Made by a program: the position numbers and the translations under genes. Positions 10,374 through 23,409 of a stretch of 64,000 bases of DNA are shown in pieces. The DNA lies in assembly GCA_949130485.1 (NCBI GenBank), contig OX422201.1:4004516-4068515 (forward strand), written 5' to 3'. Numbering within the stretch: the first letter of the stretch is position 1; the number at the start of each line of letters is the position of its first letter. Below the pieces are notes generated by a model that did no database searches, had not been told where the DNA came from, and was given only the letters and a program-made list of their open reading frames with translations. The stretch comes from Agelas oroides (lineage: Eukaryota > Porifera > Demospongiae > Agelasida > Agelasidae).

Positions 10374-11847
10374 CCACTTGCAGCAGAGATTTATTTCTTT
10401 TTCGGGTGCACTCAGAAGTGAGTAGAGGGCTTTCCTTTGCATCCTTGGGAACTGCTTAGTGTGTGGGAAGAAAAAATTATCTAGATATTGTGGACGTCAC
10501 TGAACTGTAGACTATCTGGATATTGCCCTGTGACATCTGTCTTGATCTACATCTAGGCATAGAGGTTTTATATTTCTTATAAGTAGTGACTTAAATGCAA
10601 TGGGTCTGTTTGCTTTTACAGAACACAAATAGAAGACAATAATTTTTTCCTCACCAGCCCACAGACTAAGTTGTAAAAATGAGATTGGAAGTCAAAAGTC
10701 CATAGCGGCGACTTGGAAGCTCAACCCCCTATATTTTCAGTAGTAGTTGAAACAATCTCAATCTGCATCCTAACTGATTTGTTTACATGTTTTATGTACT
10801 TTCCTATGCAGGCATGAAGTAGCTATCGTGAATCTCATGACCTGGTCAACCCCCTTCAAGTCACTGACTGGCCTGTGATTCACATATTTTGTTGTGTCTT
10901 GCATTTTATCAAGTTTATAATGAACCAGGAAGTGTAAAATAACTTTGTCAGCATAGGATAGGTACCAGATACTCCAGTGTAAGCCTTGGATCACCTGGAT
11001 GTGGAACCTAGCACACCTATGCAATCATGCATACCAGGTTGTAATAAAACAGCCAGTATTGTGTAGCGATTAAAGTGGAACAAGACCAATTTTTGTATGC
11101 AGTAAGAACAACCATTAAACTAAATGTATACCGAAGTGGAGGCTGTTTGGGTGATGAGAACTGCTATTCGGACGGTAAACGTATAGGCGGTTTATAGCGG
11201 TCTGATTTGGATGATGGTACTGGAACAGCACTGCAGCAGCTTCGGGCACGGTCAACTGGCCCCTTTTTGGTACCATTTTGTTCAGAAGGGGTGGAAGAAC
11301 ACGGTCTGCAAGCTTTAAAGTAATAGCTATAGTACTTTTAAAGATATCGTCTTGCAAAGACAAGGCACAAAAATTGCTCGAGACCGGAAACGTGATTTTA
11401 CAAGACGGTATTAAACACATCCGGTTCATAATTAAAATTGTACGCTGGCGGTTCGGCTGTACACATTGTGCAAAAGACATCGCTCCGCAGACGTCCGCGT
11501 TTGCGTTGCCAAAAATGGCCGGTGTCGGAGTGATCCCCGCTCAATGATTGACCCCTGCAGGCTGCAGGACTCAGTGACTCCCCTCGCAATCTCAGCGTGC
11601 ATGCGTCAACAACCATTGCGGTACCGTAAGCACATCTGCAGCCGTCACAAGGTATAGTCATAGCTAATGGAGATTTGCTGGTCAGCATGATGCCAATCTA
11701 GTCTCGCAAGCCGGACCCACATCTGGCTTGCGAGACTATAAGTGCCATTCCAACTGCAGAATGCTCGGTGCGACTGTGGAATGTTCAAGTATGGCATTTG
11801 CCTACCATGCTGCTGGAGACAGATATGTTATTATTAATTAAATGAAG
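10374..11847. other. Intergenic stretch with one 40-bp palindrome
   Basis: No supported gene. At 11699-11738 a 40-bp palindrome, TAGTCTCGCAAGCC...GGCTTGCGAGACTA, belongs to the same family as the 9-bp-duplication elements, but its flanks show no clean duplication. The minus ORF at 11115-11480 has no recognisable features. Confidence 0.55.
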
Positions 11848-12729
11848 CATAAGGTAAATCGGGGTAATTTCGGTCACTTGGTATTTCCGGTCACTTAGTA
11901 GAGAAGGACTTCTCTATTCTAACAGCTATGCTCTCAGCCAAAACTACAGTGCTGTACATATAGTGGCAACACTTAGCTACAATATACCTGTCAGCAAAGT
12001 CGAGACCTTACTTCCTTTGCGCAGATCTGGCGTCACTTGTAGTTGCTGTAAGTGCAATAGCGCCAGTTTGACCTGTCAAAACTTCAGAACTCCTTTCCTT
12101 ACTCTTACGCCCAGTCAAAACTGTGCAGACATAAACATCAACTATTATCAAAAGCGACAGTACACTATGCCGTGAGGCGCTAACTCCTTTCATGGCCTAC
12201 TTGCATGGGTGGCGGATGAAAAACGTGTAAGTGATTCAAACATTGCAACATTGCCCAAGGCAATTCCTGGCGGGAGTTTTTGCAAAGCTAACTGTAGCGC
12301 AATGCTCCGGGGCAAGAAAAAAGTTAACCCTGGCCCTAACCTAACCCTAAACTTCGCGTGAGTATACCCCCGGGTAATTTCGTGGTGCCGTTAATCCGAC
12401 TTGACCGCTCAGCTATCCCCAGGGATGCCTTATACTTGCAAACATCGTAAAGACGACAACGAGCACCGCTATCATACTTTTCACCGTGTTCAGCATGACT
12501 ATCAAAGGTGACCGGAAATACCCCATTAATTGTATTTTCTCATATTTAGAACACAACTTTTAAAAAAATACTTTTCTCATGTAGTGAACCACCGATTGAA
12601 GCGAGTTGTTTGCAGCAAGTAGTACATACTTAGTAGTGTCAGCGACCACTGTTGTGTACTTTCGGCACTGTGTTCAAGTAAACTTGTAAGAGTCAAAGAG
12701 TGACCGGAATTACCCCGTTTTACCTTATG
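11848..12729. mobile_element. 882-bp element with 31-bp inverted repeats CATAAGGTAAA...GGTCACT
   Basis: The left end at 11848 and right end at 12729 share CATAAGGTAAAWCGGGGTAA, continuing TTYCGGTCACT, as inverted copies. Further GGTCACT motifs occur inside, at 11889 and 12510. No transposase is visible and the target duplication is unclear. It is a non-autonomous DNA transposon. Confidence 0.65.
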
Positions 12730-12811
12730 ATAGGCATATAACCCAGTGTGACAGATGCAGTGATAGGCATAAACCATCACATTTTGAGTCGTATATGTAG
12801 TTGACTTAGTT

Positions 12812-13329
12812 GGGGCGAGCCTGAGCGAGCCCCACACTAGCGTGACTGCATTGCACACGTGTGTGTGTATGTATCTAGCTAGCTATGGACCGACCACTTA
12901 CCGTAAGTTTCAAATGAGCGCATTCAAATATTTCAAGATTAATATCGTGCGCGTGAAGCATGTGAAAGGCGACTGAAGCTGAAGTACGCGTGGCACTGGT
13001 TTGTGCTTCTACCAACGACGCGAGGCAGCTCACAGGCAGTACAAACTTAAAGTTAAATATGGACGGTGGTGGACTAGGTCGCTTTACGGCACTCACAAAC
13101 GCCAGAAATTTAGCTCATGATTTCAGTGTAAAGCTTAGTCCATGTATGTGTAGCCACGTTAGCTGCCCTGGCTGGTGAAATGACTGGCATATGTGATACT
13201 TATATTTATCTCTGGTGAGGACTTAGCTACTTATATGCGTTATTTTATAACAGTCGACAGTGACAAATCCTGCTGTGTGCCATGACAAAGTAGTAAATCA
13301 GCAGTTTGCTGCTTGCTCAGGCTCGCCCC
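12812..13329. mobile_element. MITE of the GGGGCGAGCCTGAGC family
   Basis: The ends are GGGGCGAGCCTGAGCGAGCC on the left and TTGCTCAGGCTCGCCCC on the right, inverted. The same termini appear near 3050, 21367, 21960, 29711, 37857 and 58275, so this is a dispersed family. No coding capacity is evident. Confidence 0.65.
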
Positions 13330-13539
13330 ATGATGATGAATCATATTTATTGCTGTATATATATACGTGTTGCTCCTTTTATTTTCGTCGTAGTTCTAAA
13401 CCTTTCCTTTTTTATCCTGTTGTAATTATTTTGCACCATTAGCACTGTCTGGGTGAATTGTTATTTGCCAACCAATGTTTCTGTGTACATACTGACATAG
13501 CATGATACTGTATCCATTTTTACTTGAAAGTCACTAGCT

Positions 13540-13740
13540 GGATCCTGGAGGGGGTCACTGTATCCGCTTTTATTTGGAGGAGTCACTGGATCCTGGATCC
13601 TGGGGGGAGTCCTTGTATCCTAGGACTCATTGACCTGGGGGGTCAGTGATTCAGTGACCAAGAGTCAATCAATCCTAGGACTGAGCGATTGGGGGGGGGG
13701 GGGGGGGGGGGGGGAGGTCACTGAAACCTATGACACCTGT
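13540..13740. repeat. Purine-rich short repeats ending in a 24-G homopolymer
   Basis: GGATCCTGG, TCACTG and CCTAGGACT motifs recur, followed by G24 at 13691-13714. The G tract could fold as a quadruplex, and its assembled length is probably unreliable. Confidence 0.8.
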
Positions 13741-16408
13741 GATGATGAAGGTAGCCCGAGTGCAGACACTTGTTTTGACACGGAGCGACACGCTTGCTCT
13801 CAGCCTATTGCTTTCCCGATCCCTTTCAGTCAACGTACATGTAAAATGCCTTCTACTTTTAATAAACCAGTATTACTTCGTAAGTTTTGCGAACTTGACG
13901 GAGAGTTGTCATGAGTTATCATAAGGCTTTTGAGTTTGAGAGTCAAAAAAAGAGTCTTCACAAGATCAGGGGACAACATAGACAACATGCAGAGCCAGGA
14001 CAAACACAGAGGCTGGCTGGGAATAAGCCAGAAAGTATACTCTCATAAGCCAGGCCCAGTACAGGACGCTTACTATAGGCCTTTGGAGAATTATGTCAGC
14101 AATGCAGCCTAAATCTGAGCATAATACATGCGTGTATAAATACACTCCTATGCTGCATGCATGCATGTGCATAACACAATGTTGTCAGCAACTATCGCTT
14201 TGTGATTGTGGTGTCCATTTTTGATATTCACAAGCATCACAAACTTGATGTAACAATATTACCGCAGACATGTACACAACTTCATAATTACTTCCAATCC
14301 AGCTAGTTCCACTGATCACATTTGTAGTGAACTCAGTTCCTTGGGTCAGAGGTCATTAATTACCACAGAAATTTGGACTTGCATAATCAAAGAACATTTT
14401 TGTTCAAAGCACAAGTATCTTTCCATGAATAGGAGGGAGAGAATAAAGAAACAACAAAGCACTAATACAAAAAGCTTGGATAGAGTGTGCAATGGGGTGA
14501 CAGTTTGATAATAATATATTATGTGGATGGGAATAAGCACACATTTATCAAAGTCTGCTCAGTTGATTAAAATTCACTTTTCCCATTAGTGATAAGTACA
14601 GCCAGTACAGCACAAGGAACACATGCAGTAGTTGCTTCATACCTGCAGGGTACATGGGAAATATAAGGTGAATTGTCCAGTTAGTGGGGGGTGTATTTTG
14701 TGGCTGATGCAGAAATCGTATGAGAAGCTATGGTGGCTATAGTCACTGGAAGACACCCTAGTGAGTGATTCCATGGAGATAATAGTGTCCTTTTCCACTC
14801 CAAACATCTAATTGTATAATCCGAAAGCAGGTTGAATCATTCATAATGCACACACACACATGCACGTCCCTGTACTAGCCTTGTTCCCATGCCTGAAGAG
14901 GAGGAGGAGAAAGGGCCTGGTTTCAGCCATTCGGGCATACACCTAATTATTACTGACCCTGTTCATCAGTGGCAGAGTGCTAATGATGCCGTAAAGTCAC
15001 AGGACCGATTATATGACATCATGTTTACTGTCGAACTAGGTGAAGTGACTATGGTACCTACCAATAGTGAGCATGAATAACTTCTCAAGCAGCTGCAAAA
15101 GCTGAGTTACCGTCATCTAGTGAGTCAATTCTTGTTAATCCAATTATCTACAGTCCCGGAGTAGGTTTTCTAAGACCTATTGTGATTGGTCAGAAGGGAT
15201 GATGTTATTATGATGAGTTAATAATCATAGAAACAAGAAGCAAGAGTCACAGAAACACAAGAAACACGAGTCTAATCTTGGGGAAGAAGTTCGGTTCCTG
15301 TGAATATAATCTAGTGGAGGCCAGATTTGAAATTATTTTGTCTACTGAATAATGATGGTAGCTGTAGCTATGTACTGCAAGTCAGTGCAAGTCTAAACTT
15401 TGGTTAGTATTGTTGTGCACATAGGACAGGCTGTCCTTTGATTGCTTTTCTACACTTGGGGTGTGGCTACCAGAAAAATCGAGTCATTACTCCAGTCCAA
15501 TATAGTCAAGTCATTATTCAAGAGTCCAAGAGTTTATTACAGCTGGATGTGCAACTGCCACACCCATGCACCATCTGGACAATATCACATAGCAATCAGC
15601 AGTAAATATGCTAAGCTGTGAAAGCACAGCAGCAGAGAGGCAGGGTTTTGCCACAGCTAATACACACTATAGTACCTAGAATTGCTTCACGTTAAGTACT
15701 TGCTAAGCATTCACTGCTGATGACCTATATAGCTACATCATACCCTCCAGCTAGATGGTGGGGTGTAGAAACCCTATGGGAGTTGCACACTTGTACTCAA
15801 ATGAGACTTGTTGGGCATTAGGGCTAATAAGTATTGGCAGCTAATAAAGTTGGTTGACTCTATTTAATAGCGGGAAATTTGCAGTGGTCATAAGCTTGCA
15901 GCGTGTGCACTTAAAGATCTGGTAGCTGCTAGCTACTCTTGGAGGAATTCGGCTGGCTGTTATGTTGGAAGGTTCTATTTTCAGTCACTGTTTGTGGACC
16001 TCTCTACCACTTGAGCATGCTGACAAAAGTACACTCAAAGGTTGTTCAAAGGTAAGATGTGATGCATGAGGTTCACAAGTAAAGTATAGTAATGTGTATG
16101 CAGACATAGCAAAGTTGTCATAGTACTAATTCTGTATAATCCACAGAATGTTTATTCCTGAGAGTTCCAGGTTTATTTGCCTGTGATGGAGGAAAGACAT
16201 TTGGTATTATTGATAACCTCAATGAATATGCAGAGACACAATTTAATAAACCACAGTTTATGGTCCATAAACAGTCATGATCTTTGCACATTGGGCTTAT
16301 GGCCATAAATCCCTGCTAACTTGGTAAATTTGCAATAACGAGCATTCAGTGTGAGTGGTAACAATGGCTCTGATTTTTTTGAGTGGGTAACTTGCCAATT
16401 ATACTCTA
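13741..16408. other. Intergenic stretch without a supported gene
   Basis: Only short unconnected ORFs on both strands. One degraded terminal motif of the CTAGCCTTGTTCCC family occurs at 14876. I see no exon chain, RNA gene or transposon coding region. Confidence 0.5.
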
Positions 16409-19276
16409 TCACTTGGAGTACCATAACATTTTGGAGTACTTCAGCAGTGAACGTACTGACCCTAGCATGGACTTTTCTTCTGTCTTAAGGTGGTGAAGAA
16501 AGACAACAACGGCATGGAAGAGATTGTTTCGTCCCTGAAAGGGTAGATGAAGATACAATAACCAATAGATGATATACAGGCGAAGACTAGGCTCATTAAA
16601 ACGAAGAACCGTTTACAGTGACTGAACTGTTATCTGAAGGAATTAGGTCTGCTGAGATAGGAGCACTCTAAAGATGAAGGTTCTAACACAACACTGCACA
16701 CATTTTGACAAAGACTTACCTGGGGTAGATCAACACAAACGTCTTTGAGAAGGACCTGCATAATGTAAATTTTCCATTTCAATATAGCAAATGGGCCGGC
16801 ATGTTGGAAAGTGCATAGCATATTGCAAGCTGTCCAAGTTCTTTTGAGATTACCTTGTACTGTGGAGGGTTAGGTGATGCCTGGTATATGCACACATCTA
16901 CCTTCTTTGCAGCTGAAAGGGAAACGATGAGCACTGTTAACGCTTGCTATAAACTTGCTGTATATATTACAGATGTCTTCGTTGTACTATCAGGCTAGGG
17001 CCTATGCAGTTGCATACACAACCCAAGCTAGTACTTGCAGAATGGAGGGGACAATGAAGTTTGTTCTCAAGCATGACCGTAAGCTAGTAGTCTAGCCTAT
17101 AACTTCATGCCATGCCAGTGTGCAAGTTGAACTGCAATTTAGCATGCATGGGTGACTTACCCAGTCTAACTGCCTGAAGAAAGAATAATGAACGAGACAA
17201 ATATATAAGCCAGTTAGGCTGTGTGCTCACTGACTGTAGAGATTCTGCTCTTTGGTTCATGTATCATATACCTCCAGCAAGGACAACATATCTTTACAGT
17301 AAAACCTCCGAACAAAGGACACATTGGGGACGGGCCATTTGTCCCTTGTAGAGAGGTTGTCCTCTTCTCGGAGGTTTTCTTTTAAACCTATTGGAAAGTC
17401 CTAAATGACAAATAACTAACACTTAAGTCTTTTTAAAATGATGTATTCTGTCCATATATTTCAATTTTTTTCAATTGCAAGATGGCAAGAGCAAAGAATG
17501 ATTGCAATTATGACAACAGTAACAAAATAAACACTCGATTGTGCGTAACCGCTCATTTGCAAGTACAGTTGAAAGCTGCGTATCCGGAATATCGGGAGGT
17601 ATACGGTATCCGTTATGGGCATTCTGTATACTTCCAGTAGGCGTGGTAACATGTGCTCGGGCTGTTGAACACGATGAGGTCGCATTTTCGGACCTCTTCG
17701 TTGCTGTACCGTGGCGAGAAAGGCTAGCGCAATAAGCAGCAGTGCTAATATAATGGCCGGTCTTTGAATCCAGTGATGGTGGCGCACAATCTTACGAAAG
17801 CCGTCGATCACTGTCCGTTTTCGGAGGTAATTTTGTATTGGCTAAGGTACGTCTGGGGCTCATCAGTGTCTGTTGTTCGGAGTTGAGGTGTCCGCTTCTC
17901 GGAGGTTCGAAATGTAACCTTTGATACTACTCAGTACATAAGGTACAAGGACAACACTGTACTTTGCTCCAGTGATGAATCATATGTCTAGTATATTATG
18001 TTGGTACCGGGTTTGTCAGGGAATTTTAGGAGATACTGGCTGGAGAAGGGTCTACCATCCAGGGGCATATGGCTATCCAGGTAGGTACACAAGAGGTGCA
18101 TCACTATCTGCAAATAATAAGGAAACCCAGGTGATGAGAGTAATACACTCTAGATGCAACTAGTGTGTTGTGTCTTGCTAGCTATAGGCTAAGTGCTTAG
18201 GTATGTGGCCCCTGAAAGGAAGGTATACACAGTCACGGTCCTACAGTTGGTCCTATGTATGCATCTATTATGAAAGGCATCAAGGTATCAATTGACTCAG
18301 GCTCAGTTACATTAGTAACAAGCATAACCACCTTCAGGGATTGGTTGGCATCAACTGAAAACTATTAAAAAAAATTCACAATAAAAGGAGTTTAAATTTC
18401 TCAGCATGAATGCACTACAACGTATTAAAGTACCTGTGAGTCATTTGGTAAGTCCTGATCCCAGGTCCTTCCCTTCCATACCCCTCCAGAGTTCCATCGA
18501 TAAGCACTAATATAGCAACCTTTGGCAAGCTCTATAGACAAACCATTCACACATAATTGGGGATGATGAGACAAGATTCCCATAATGTTTCCGTGGGCCT
18601 TTTTTGAACTAAATACGCCTGCCAATTTTGCTGTAGCTACTAGTCATGCTGCTATGCAAGCCCACCTATAGGCTAAACTAGCTGTCTTCATGCACTCAGG
18701 TAGGCATGCATGAATACTCAATGAACCACGTCTCCCCGAAAGAGGGCCGATCTTAATGTTAGACAATGTCACCCCACTGTGCATAATACATTTCAGCTAA
18801 TATCTGGCCTCATTAGCTGTAGTGGATTGACCATGAAAGAAAGACAGTCAAGCACCTGGCCTGATTCATATATCAGCACACCATATGACTGACACAGATG
18901 ATCTGCAACTAGATAAGATCACCTTTTATTCTTTGCACAAGGTATTCCTGCTTTGCTGAGAGCTCTAAATAAGGAATGACCATCCCCAGAGTGGGCACAT
19001 ACTGCACCTTGGACTTAGACAACTGCCGAAGAGTCCCAAGCCCAGTAGCTGCAAGATAAACAGATTCAAGTACACTTACCTACCAGTACACAACCATTAA
19101 GTAACAAGCAAATCCTCAATACACACACTGAAAGCTCAGAAAGTGCTTGATGTTAGTAGCACTATGACAGCATACCTCCTATTTGTAGGTCAGGGATACC
19201 AATCATGCAGAGTGTTTCATTGGTAATCTCAATTTCTGTTGCCACTGCATGGAACCACCACAGTTTGTGCCAACCA
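16409..19276 (-). CDS. Unrecognised multi-exon gene, 5' part missing
   Basis: Reading down the minus strand, exons 19176-19276, 18923-19048 and 18434-18630 join in phase (1, 1, 0) with good sites. They encode a segment including WFHAVATEIEITNE, GLGTLRQLSKSK, YVPTLGMVIPYLEL and SSKKAHGNIMGILSHHPQ. Three downstream exons also chain together: 16854-16912 (AKKVDVCIYQASPNPPQYK), 16720-16755 (VLLKDVCVDLPQ) and 16409-16534, which ends at TGA (16409-16411). One linking exon between 16912 and 18434 is not identified, so the two groups could belong to different genes. I do not recognise the family; no signal peptide or membrane segment is obvious. A Tigger-like MITE occupies the gap. Confidence 0.52.
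17297..17914. mobile_element. Tigger/pogo-like MITE
   Basis: The left end CAGTAAAACCTCCGAACAAA and the inverted right end carry the CAGT...ACCTCCGA...GGACA pattern typical of pogo/Tigger termini. Both ends are flanked by TA (17295-17296, 17915-17916). The interior holds a 116-codon minus ORF with two hydrophobic stretches and no transposase motifs, probably fortuitous. Confidence 0.6.
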
Positions 19277-20700
19277 CTACAAGATAAGAGAAATGCCACT
19301 GATTATACATTTCATAACAACATCTGTTAAACTATTACTCTTGTTATACCTTAGATCTCTGCTACATGGCCTGCCTGACACAATTTATGTACGTGAAGCA
19401 TGGAGGTGAAAATGGCAAATGTAAAACAACAACAAAAAAGAGGACAGACAGAACTTGTGGGGGGGGAAAAAGCATTAGCTGGTGCACTTAATATTGGTAA
19501 TCCCTGCTAATATCAGACACCCTCGCATACCACACATACATGAAGTTTTCTTTAGTATGCATTTCACAATATTAAGAGATTGAAATGAGAAATGAACCCC
19601 TCTCCCTTGTTTGTTTGCATTACAGTAAAATACTGCAAGTAATAAGAAGCTGGGTGGGGGCCATGGAACAAGGCATTTACCACCTGAGCCATTGACAAAA
19701 GCTGTCACGTCAAATTTAGACTGCTGCTGATAGGCATATTTCAAAGATCATTCCAGGTGACAAGACATTGGCAGACCCCTGGTTGCTGGTCTTCTTTTTG
19801 TAACCAGAGAAGGACATTCATTCACCAAGCCTATGCTAGTAAAAATGCTGCAAACACTAGTGCAGGCTTTGAATCACAAGTTAAAGTCTGCTTACACAAG
19901 AGCTTCTGTTTGAGCCTTGACATGCTGGGACATTGACAAGTACATAGAAGAAGCAGACCCTCAAGTTTAGATTACTTCCTGTTTCCTGACAAGATCAGTG
20001 TCAGAAAGACGAGGAACATGAAGTTCTACACCTTACTAGACAAAGAAGACACAGAGATTCTTTATCCTGTGTGCACTACCTTTTTGCACAGAAGACTGCT
20101 GTTCACAGCCACTCAATATGCTGATGACAGATAGTCAGGGTGGATCAACTCTCGTGATCAGATCATAAGCAGCCTGAGAATCTGTGCTTCACTGGATAAA
20201 CTTACTCAATACAAGGTGAGCAAGGAAAGGTAACCAAATCCTACCACCTTTACTGTTGTACCTGTAACAATGACTTTTGCTTTTGACACAGTTATGTCTG
20301 TGTATTTCAAAGTACCAGCTGGCATGGTATTTCAAATCAAACAACACAACCATTGCCTTCTTCCTAGTAATGGATGCAAAAGTGCTGAAATCAGTGATCT
20401 TCTGAGCCAGGCTAGAGTTTCTCTTGTATCTTGTTGATGTACATTTGGACGCCGTTGCTTTATCATCATCTAAGTGTCTTCATTAGAGACTCTGACAACT
20501 CAATTGGCTGTTGCTGTGGTGGCTGCTCCAATATGAAAGGAATGTTTGTTGAATGATGCATCCCGTGGTTAAGGTTAGCTCATGACTTGATACTGTGTGT
20601 CCTGTTTGTGGTCACATAGTTAGCTTTACTATTTCACAACAGACAGGTTATTTCATGATGATCAGTTTTGGCAGCCAGAGACTGGGTGTGGGAGAGCTTG
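19277..20700. other. Intergenic or intronic stretch
   Basis: It may hold upstream exons of the minus-strand gene: an open segment at about 19680-19744 contains KYAYQQQSKFDVTAFVNGSG before a possible donor, but its phase does not match the next exon. From about 19900 the sequence may be 5' relic of the transposase region that follows. Confidence 0.4.
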
Positions 20701-20719
20701 CCTTGAAACCTTCTGCTGC

Positions 20720-21260
20720 ATGCTGGATATGCCATCCCCTGTTGCTGCTGTTTCGTTTTGTAGTCACGTCACAAGTGTACACAAGTCAATGAAGGCAAAA
20801 TGCTCTGAGAGCCAACAGTACAAAAAGCTTGAGAAATATCTGGGTCAAGCTGAGGAAATTGTTAACACTAGTGTCTCCTGTGATGCTACTTGGCAGCGAA
20901 GGGGATTTGCTTCCTCGTAAGGAGCTGTCTTTGAGCTTACAGGACTAGTACTGGACTACAATACAAATTCCATATCAGGACTTGTCCTAGTGTAGAGTTT
21001 CATTTATTCTGGGAGCAGCATCAACATCAGTGTGAAGCCAACTACACAGGAACTTCACCATCAATGGAAGCACATGGTGCTGTTGCTTTTTGGAAACAAT
21101 CACTCGATTACAATCTCGGCTACCTCACTTTTATTGGAGATGGAGATAGCAAATCTTTCAAAAGCATTAGTGAAGCTGAGCCATATGTGTACCTGAATAC
21201 AAGGTTGTAAAAAGTGACAGTGTTGGTCATGCACAAAAAGCAGTACATTAATATGTCACT
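20720..21260 (+). pseudogene. Broken Mutator-like transposase domain
   Basis: The frame ending at 20920 encodes VNTSVSCDATWQRRGFASS, which matches the D-(A/G)-TWQ(R/K)RG block of animal Mutator-like transposases. After a stop and a frame change, 21001-21210 encodes CEANYTGTSPSMEAHGA and then TFIGDGDSKSF, the characteristic GDGDSKSF catalytic block, followed by a remnant of the VGHAQK motif in yet another frame. Stops and frameshifts show that it is dead. Family assignment is from memory of conserved motifs, not a search; the same block might be filed under Kolobok-like groups. Confidence 0.7.
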
Positions 21261-21366
21261 TTGGCATGGTTGACAAATGAACTTGAATGATGAAATCTCC
21301 AGCAAGAGCACAAACTTGCAAGCTGTTTAACTCATCCAGTGCTCTACTAGAAAATGTACAACATTG

Positions 21367-21961
21367 TGGGGGCGAGCCTGAGCAAGCTAATACAGGAACA
21401 GTGTTATATCACTGATGTAACACATCATGTCAAGCATCCTCCTACATGCACATCCATTCACCATTCACAGTGGGGTTTAAAAGTGCTTTTGTTTTAAAAA
21501 AAAAAAAAGTCAAATGAAAAACCATGCTATGCATATATACACAATCATAATGCATAACAGTGCCAGGGGCGAAGATATGTTCAAATCATGAACTGAGTCT
21601 CCGACGTATATGAGTGCCATTTATGCACGGACCTTACCCGACCGAAATCGGACTTCAACCATCGACATTGTCCATGATTTACACCGTTGTGAGCAGCCTG
21701 CTGTTGAAGGTCTGTAGCTGTACAAACCACACATGATTAAGTTGCCATGCGTGCTTCAACTTCAGTCGTCTTCGCTTCAGGTCGCCGACGCTGCACTCTG
21801 GCTGTACCTTTGCCTTCACTTACCAAGTACACAAGGACGTTCCAAAGCTTCGTAAAATACTTACTGCGTTAATTTAAAATTTACGGTATATGGCCGCAAG
21901 CAAACCGACAGACAGACATACACACGCATTTTTGCAATGCAGTCCCGCTAGGCGAGCCCCA
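21367..21961. mobile_element. Element with GGGGCGAGCCTGAGC-type termini
   Basis: The left terminus GGGGGCGAGCCTGAGCAAGC and right terminus GCAGTCCCGCTAGGCGAGCC (then CC) are inverted. The interior shares TCGCCGACGCTGCACTCTGG and TATGGCCGCAAGCAAAC with 37505-37793. Confidence 0.5.
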
Positions 21962-23290
21962 ATAAAGGACATCAGAGCATGTTGGCCATTGCAGAGTTCA
22001 CAGGTCTTGAGCTCATCACATGCACAACAGGACCATCTCCTGCTTTTGCCTGCCTTGTGCTCACTCATAGTACTCTATTGGCATTATTGGTATTATTATT
22101 ACCCCACATGTGCATGTGTGAAGGGGTTAAGCAATCAATTGAGTCTGTCTGTCTGTCTGTCTGTCAGTCCAGTGAAAATTTTTCCATCAGCGCATTTACT
22201 GGCTTAAACAGTTGCTGTATGTAGCAATAACATGGTGGAAAAATTAACGTATGTGTACCGGATAGAGACCAAAGCTGTTCAATCCTCTGCATTGGCAGTG
22301 TCAACAATTTTGATATGGTCAACAACTTGGAGGTGTGAAAAGAATTTAAGTTAAACCACACTCCAAGACACTGTTAGCCAGAAGGGGGTGTGACAGGTTG
22401 GGTACATGACTAGATGAAATCTTTGTGGAGAATTCATCTTGGCATTTACATGCTAAAACACACTAAACAACACAATAGTTTTTGTTTCATGGGGGCATAT
22501 AGGTAACAAACAATTCAGTTTTGCTAATGTTAAAATAGCATGTTGGGTATGTCTTCTCGACAAACCTCTAGTTAAGCTATCCTTTTCATATTCTGCACAG
22601 ACATCTTTTCTCAGCTTATGCATGCTTTTAGTCCTCAACATCCATGCACATACGTATGTACAAGATTTCCCAACCTGCACAATGAGATTGTTGCCAAGAT
22701 AAAACTTTTGTGTGCTACCAGCTAACAACTGCCCTGCAAGATTGGAAACTCAATCAAACAGAGGTCTTCTTGATGATGGAAAGTTTGGTAGCCATAGCTC
22801 CCATTACTGGGAAAGCATGCCCAGAATAATAAAGTTATGTATTATTCATAATGCATGCTGTTAACACTTTGTGTGAAAATAAAATTGCTTGCAACTGCAT
22901 GACATCTGGTTCTGTTGGCATAATGACTGCTTATACGCTAACAACCAAACACTCACAAGCAGAAAGAAAGTTAATAACTGTCTGTATGAGTACCTCCAGT
23001 ACTTCTGTACGTGCATGCATGCATGCACGCGTTTGTGTATCGATAACATGTGATGATTAAGATCTCTACAATGTTCAAACGAAAGACACTGCACAAAGGA
23101 CAGCTGCACAAGGAGACGATGCCTTCGAAGAGCTTCTACCAACCTTTTGGATAAGGCCAGCCACCTGACTACATTTTTTGCATGAGATAGCAGTCCCCAT
23201 GCTAACCCTTAAAATGTAGGGTGGTGTTCCAGTTCACGAGGGAGGTAGAAACTATCCTCTACTAGTGGATTTACAGAGACATGCCCTCAG
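21962..23290. other. Intergenic stretch; short microsatellite
   Basis: A (CTGT)n tract lies at 22143-22163 and ATGC-rich palindromes at about 23012-23030. No supported gene. Confidence 0.55.
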
Positions 23291-23409
23291 TGGTGTTCAA
23301 AATTTTCTCATCTTGGAGAGACAACAGATTGTTTCCAGGAAGCATCCGGTCTCAACCGTAAGAGTATCCTAGCTGTGCTGCTGTTCTATTCTTCCTCTTC
23401 CAAGGTAAG

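Noticed and set aside
12318-12350. CCCTAACCTAACCCTAA-like telomeric motif
   Set aside because: Too short and irregular for an interstitial telomere; lies inside a TIR element.
17461-17811. 116-codon minus ORF with two hydrophobic segments
   Set aside because: It lies wholly inside a Tigger-like MITE and has no transposase or membrane-family motif.
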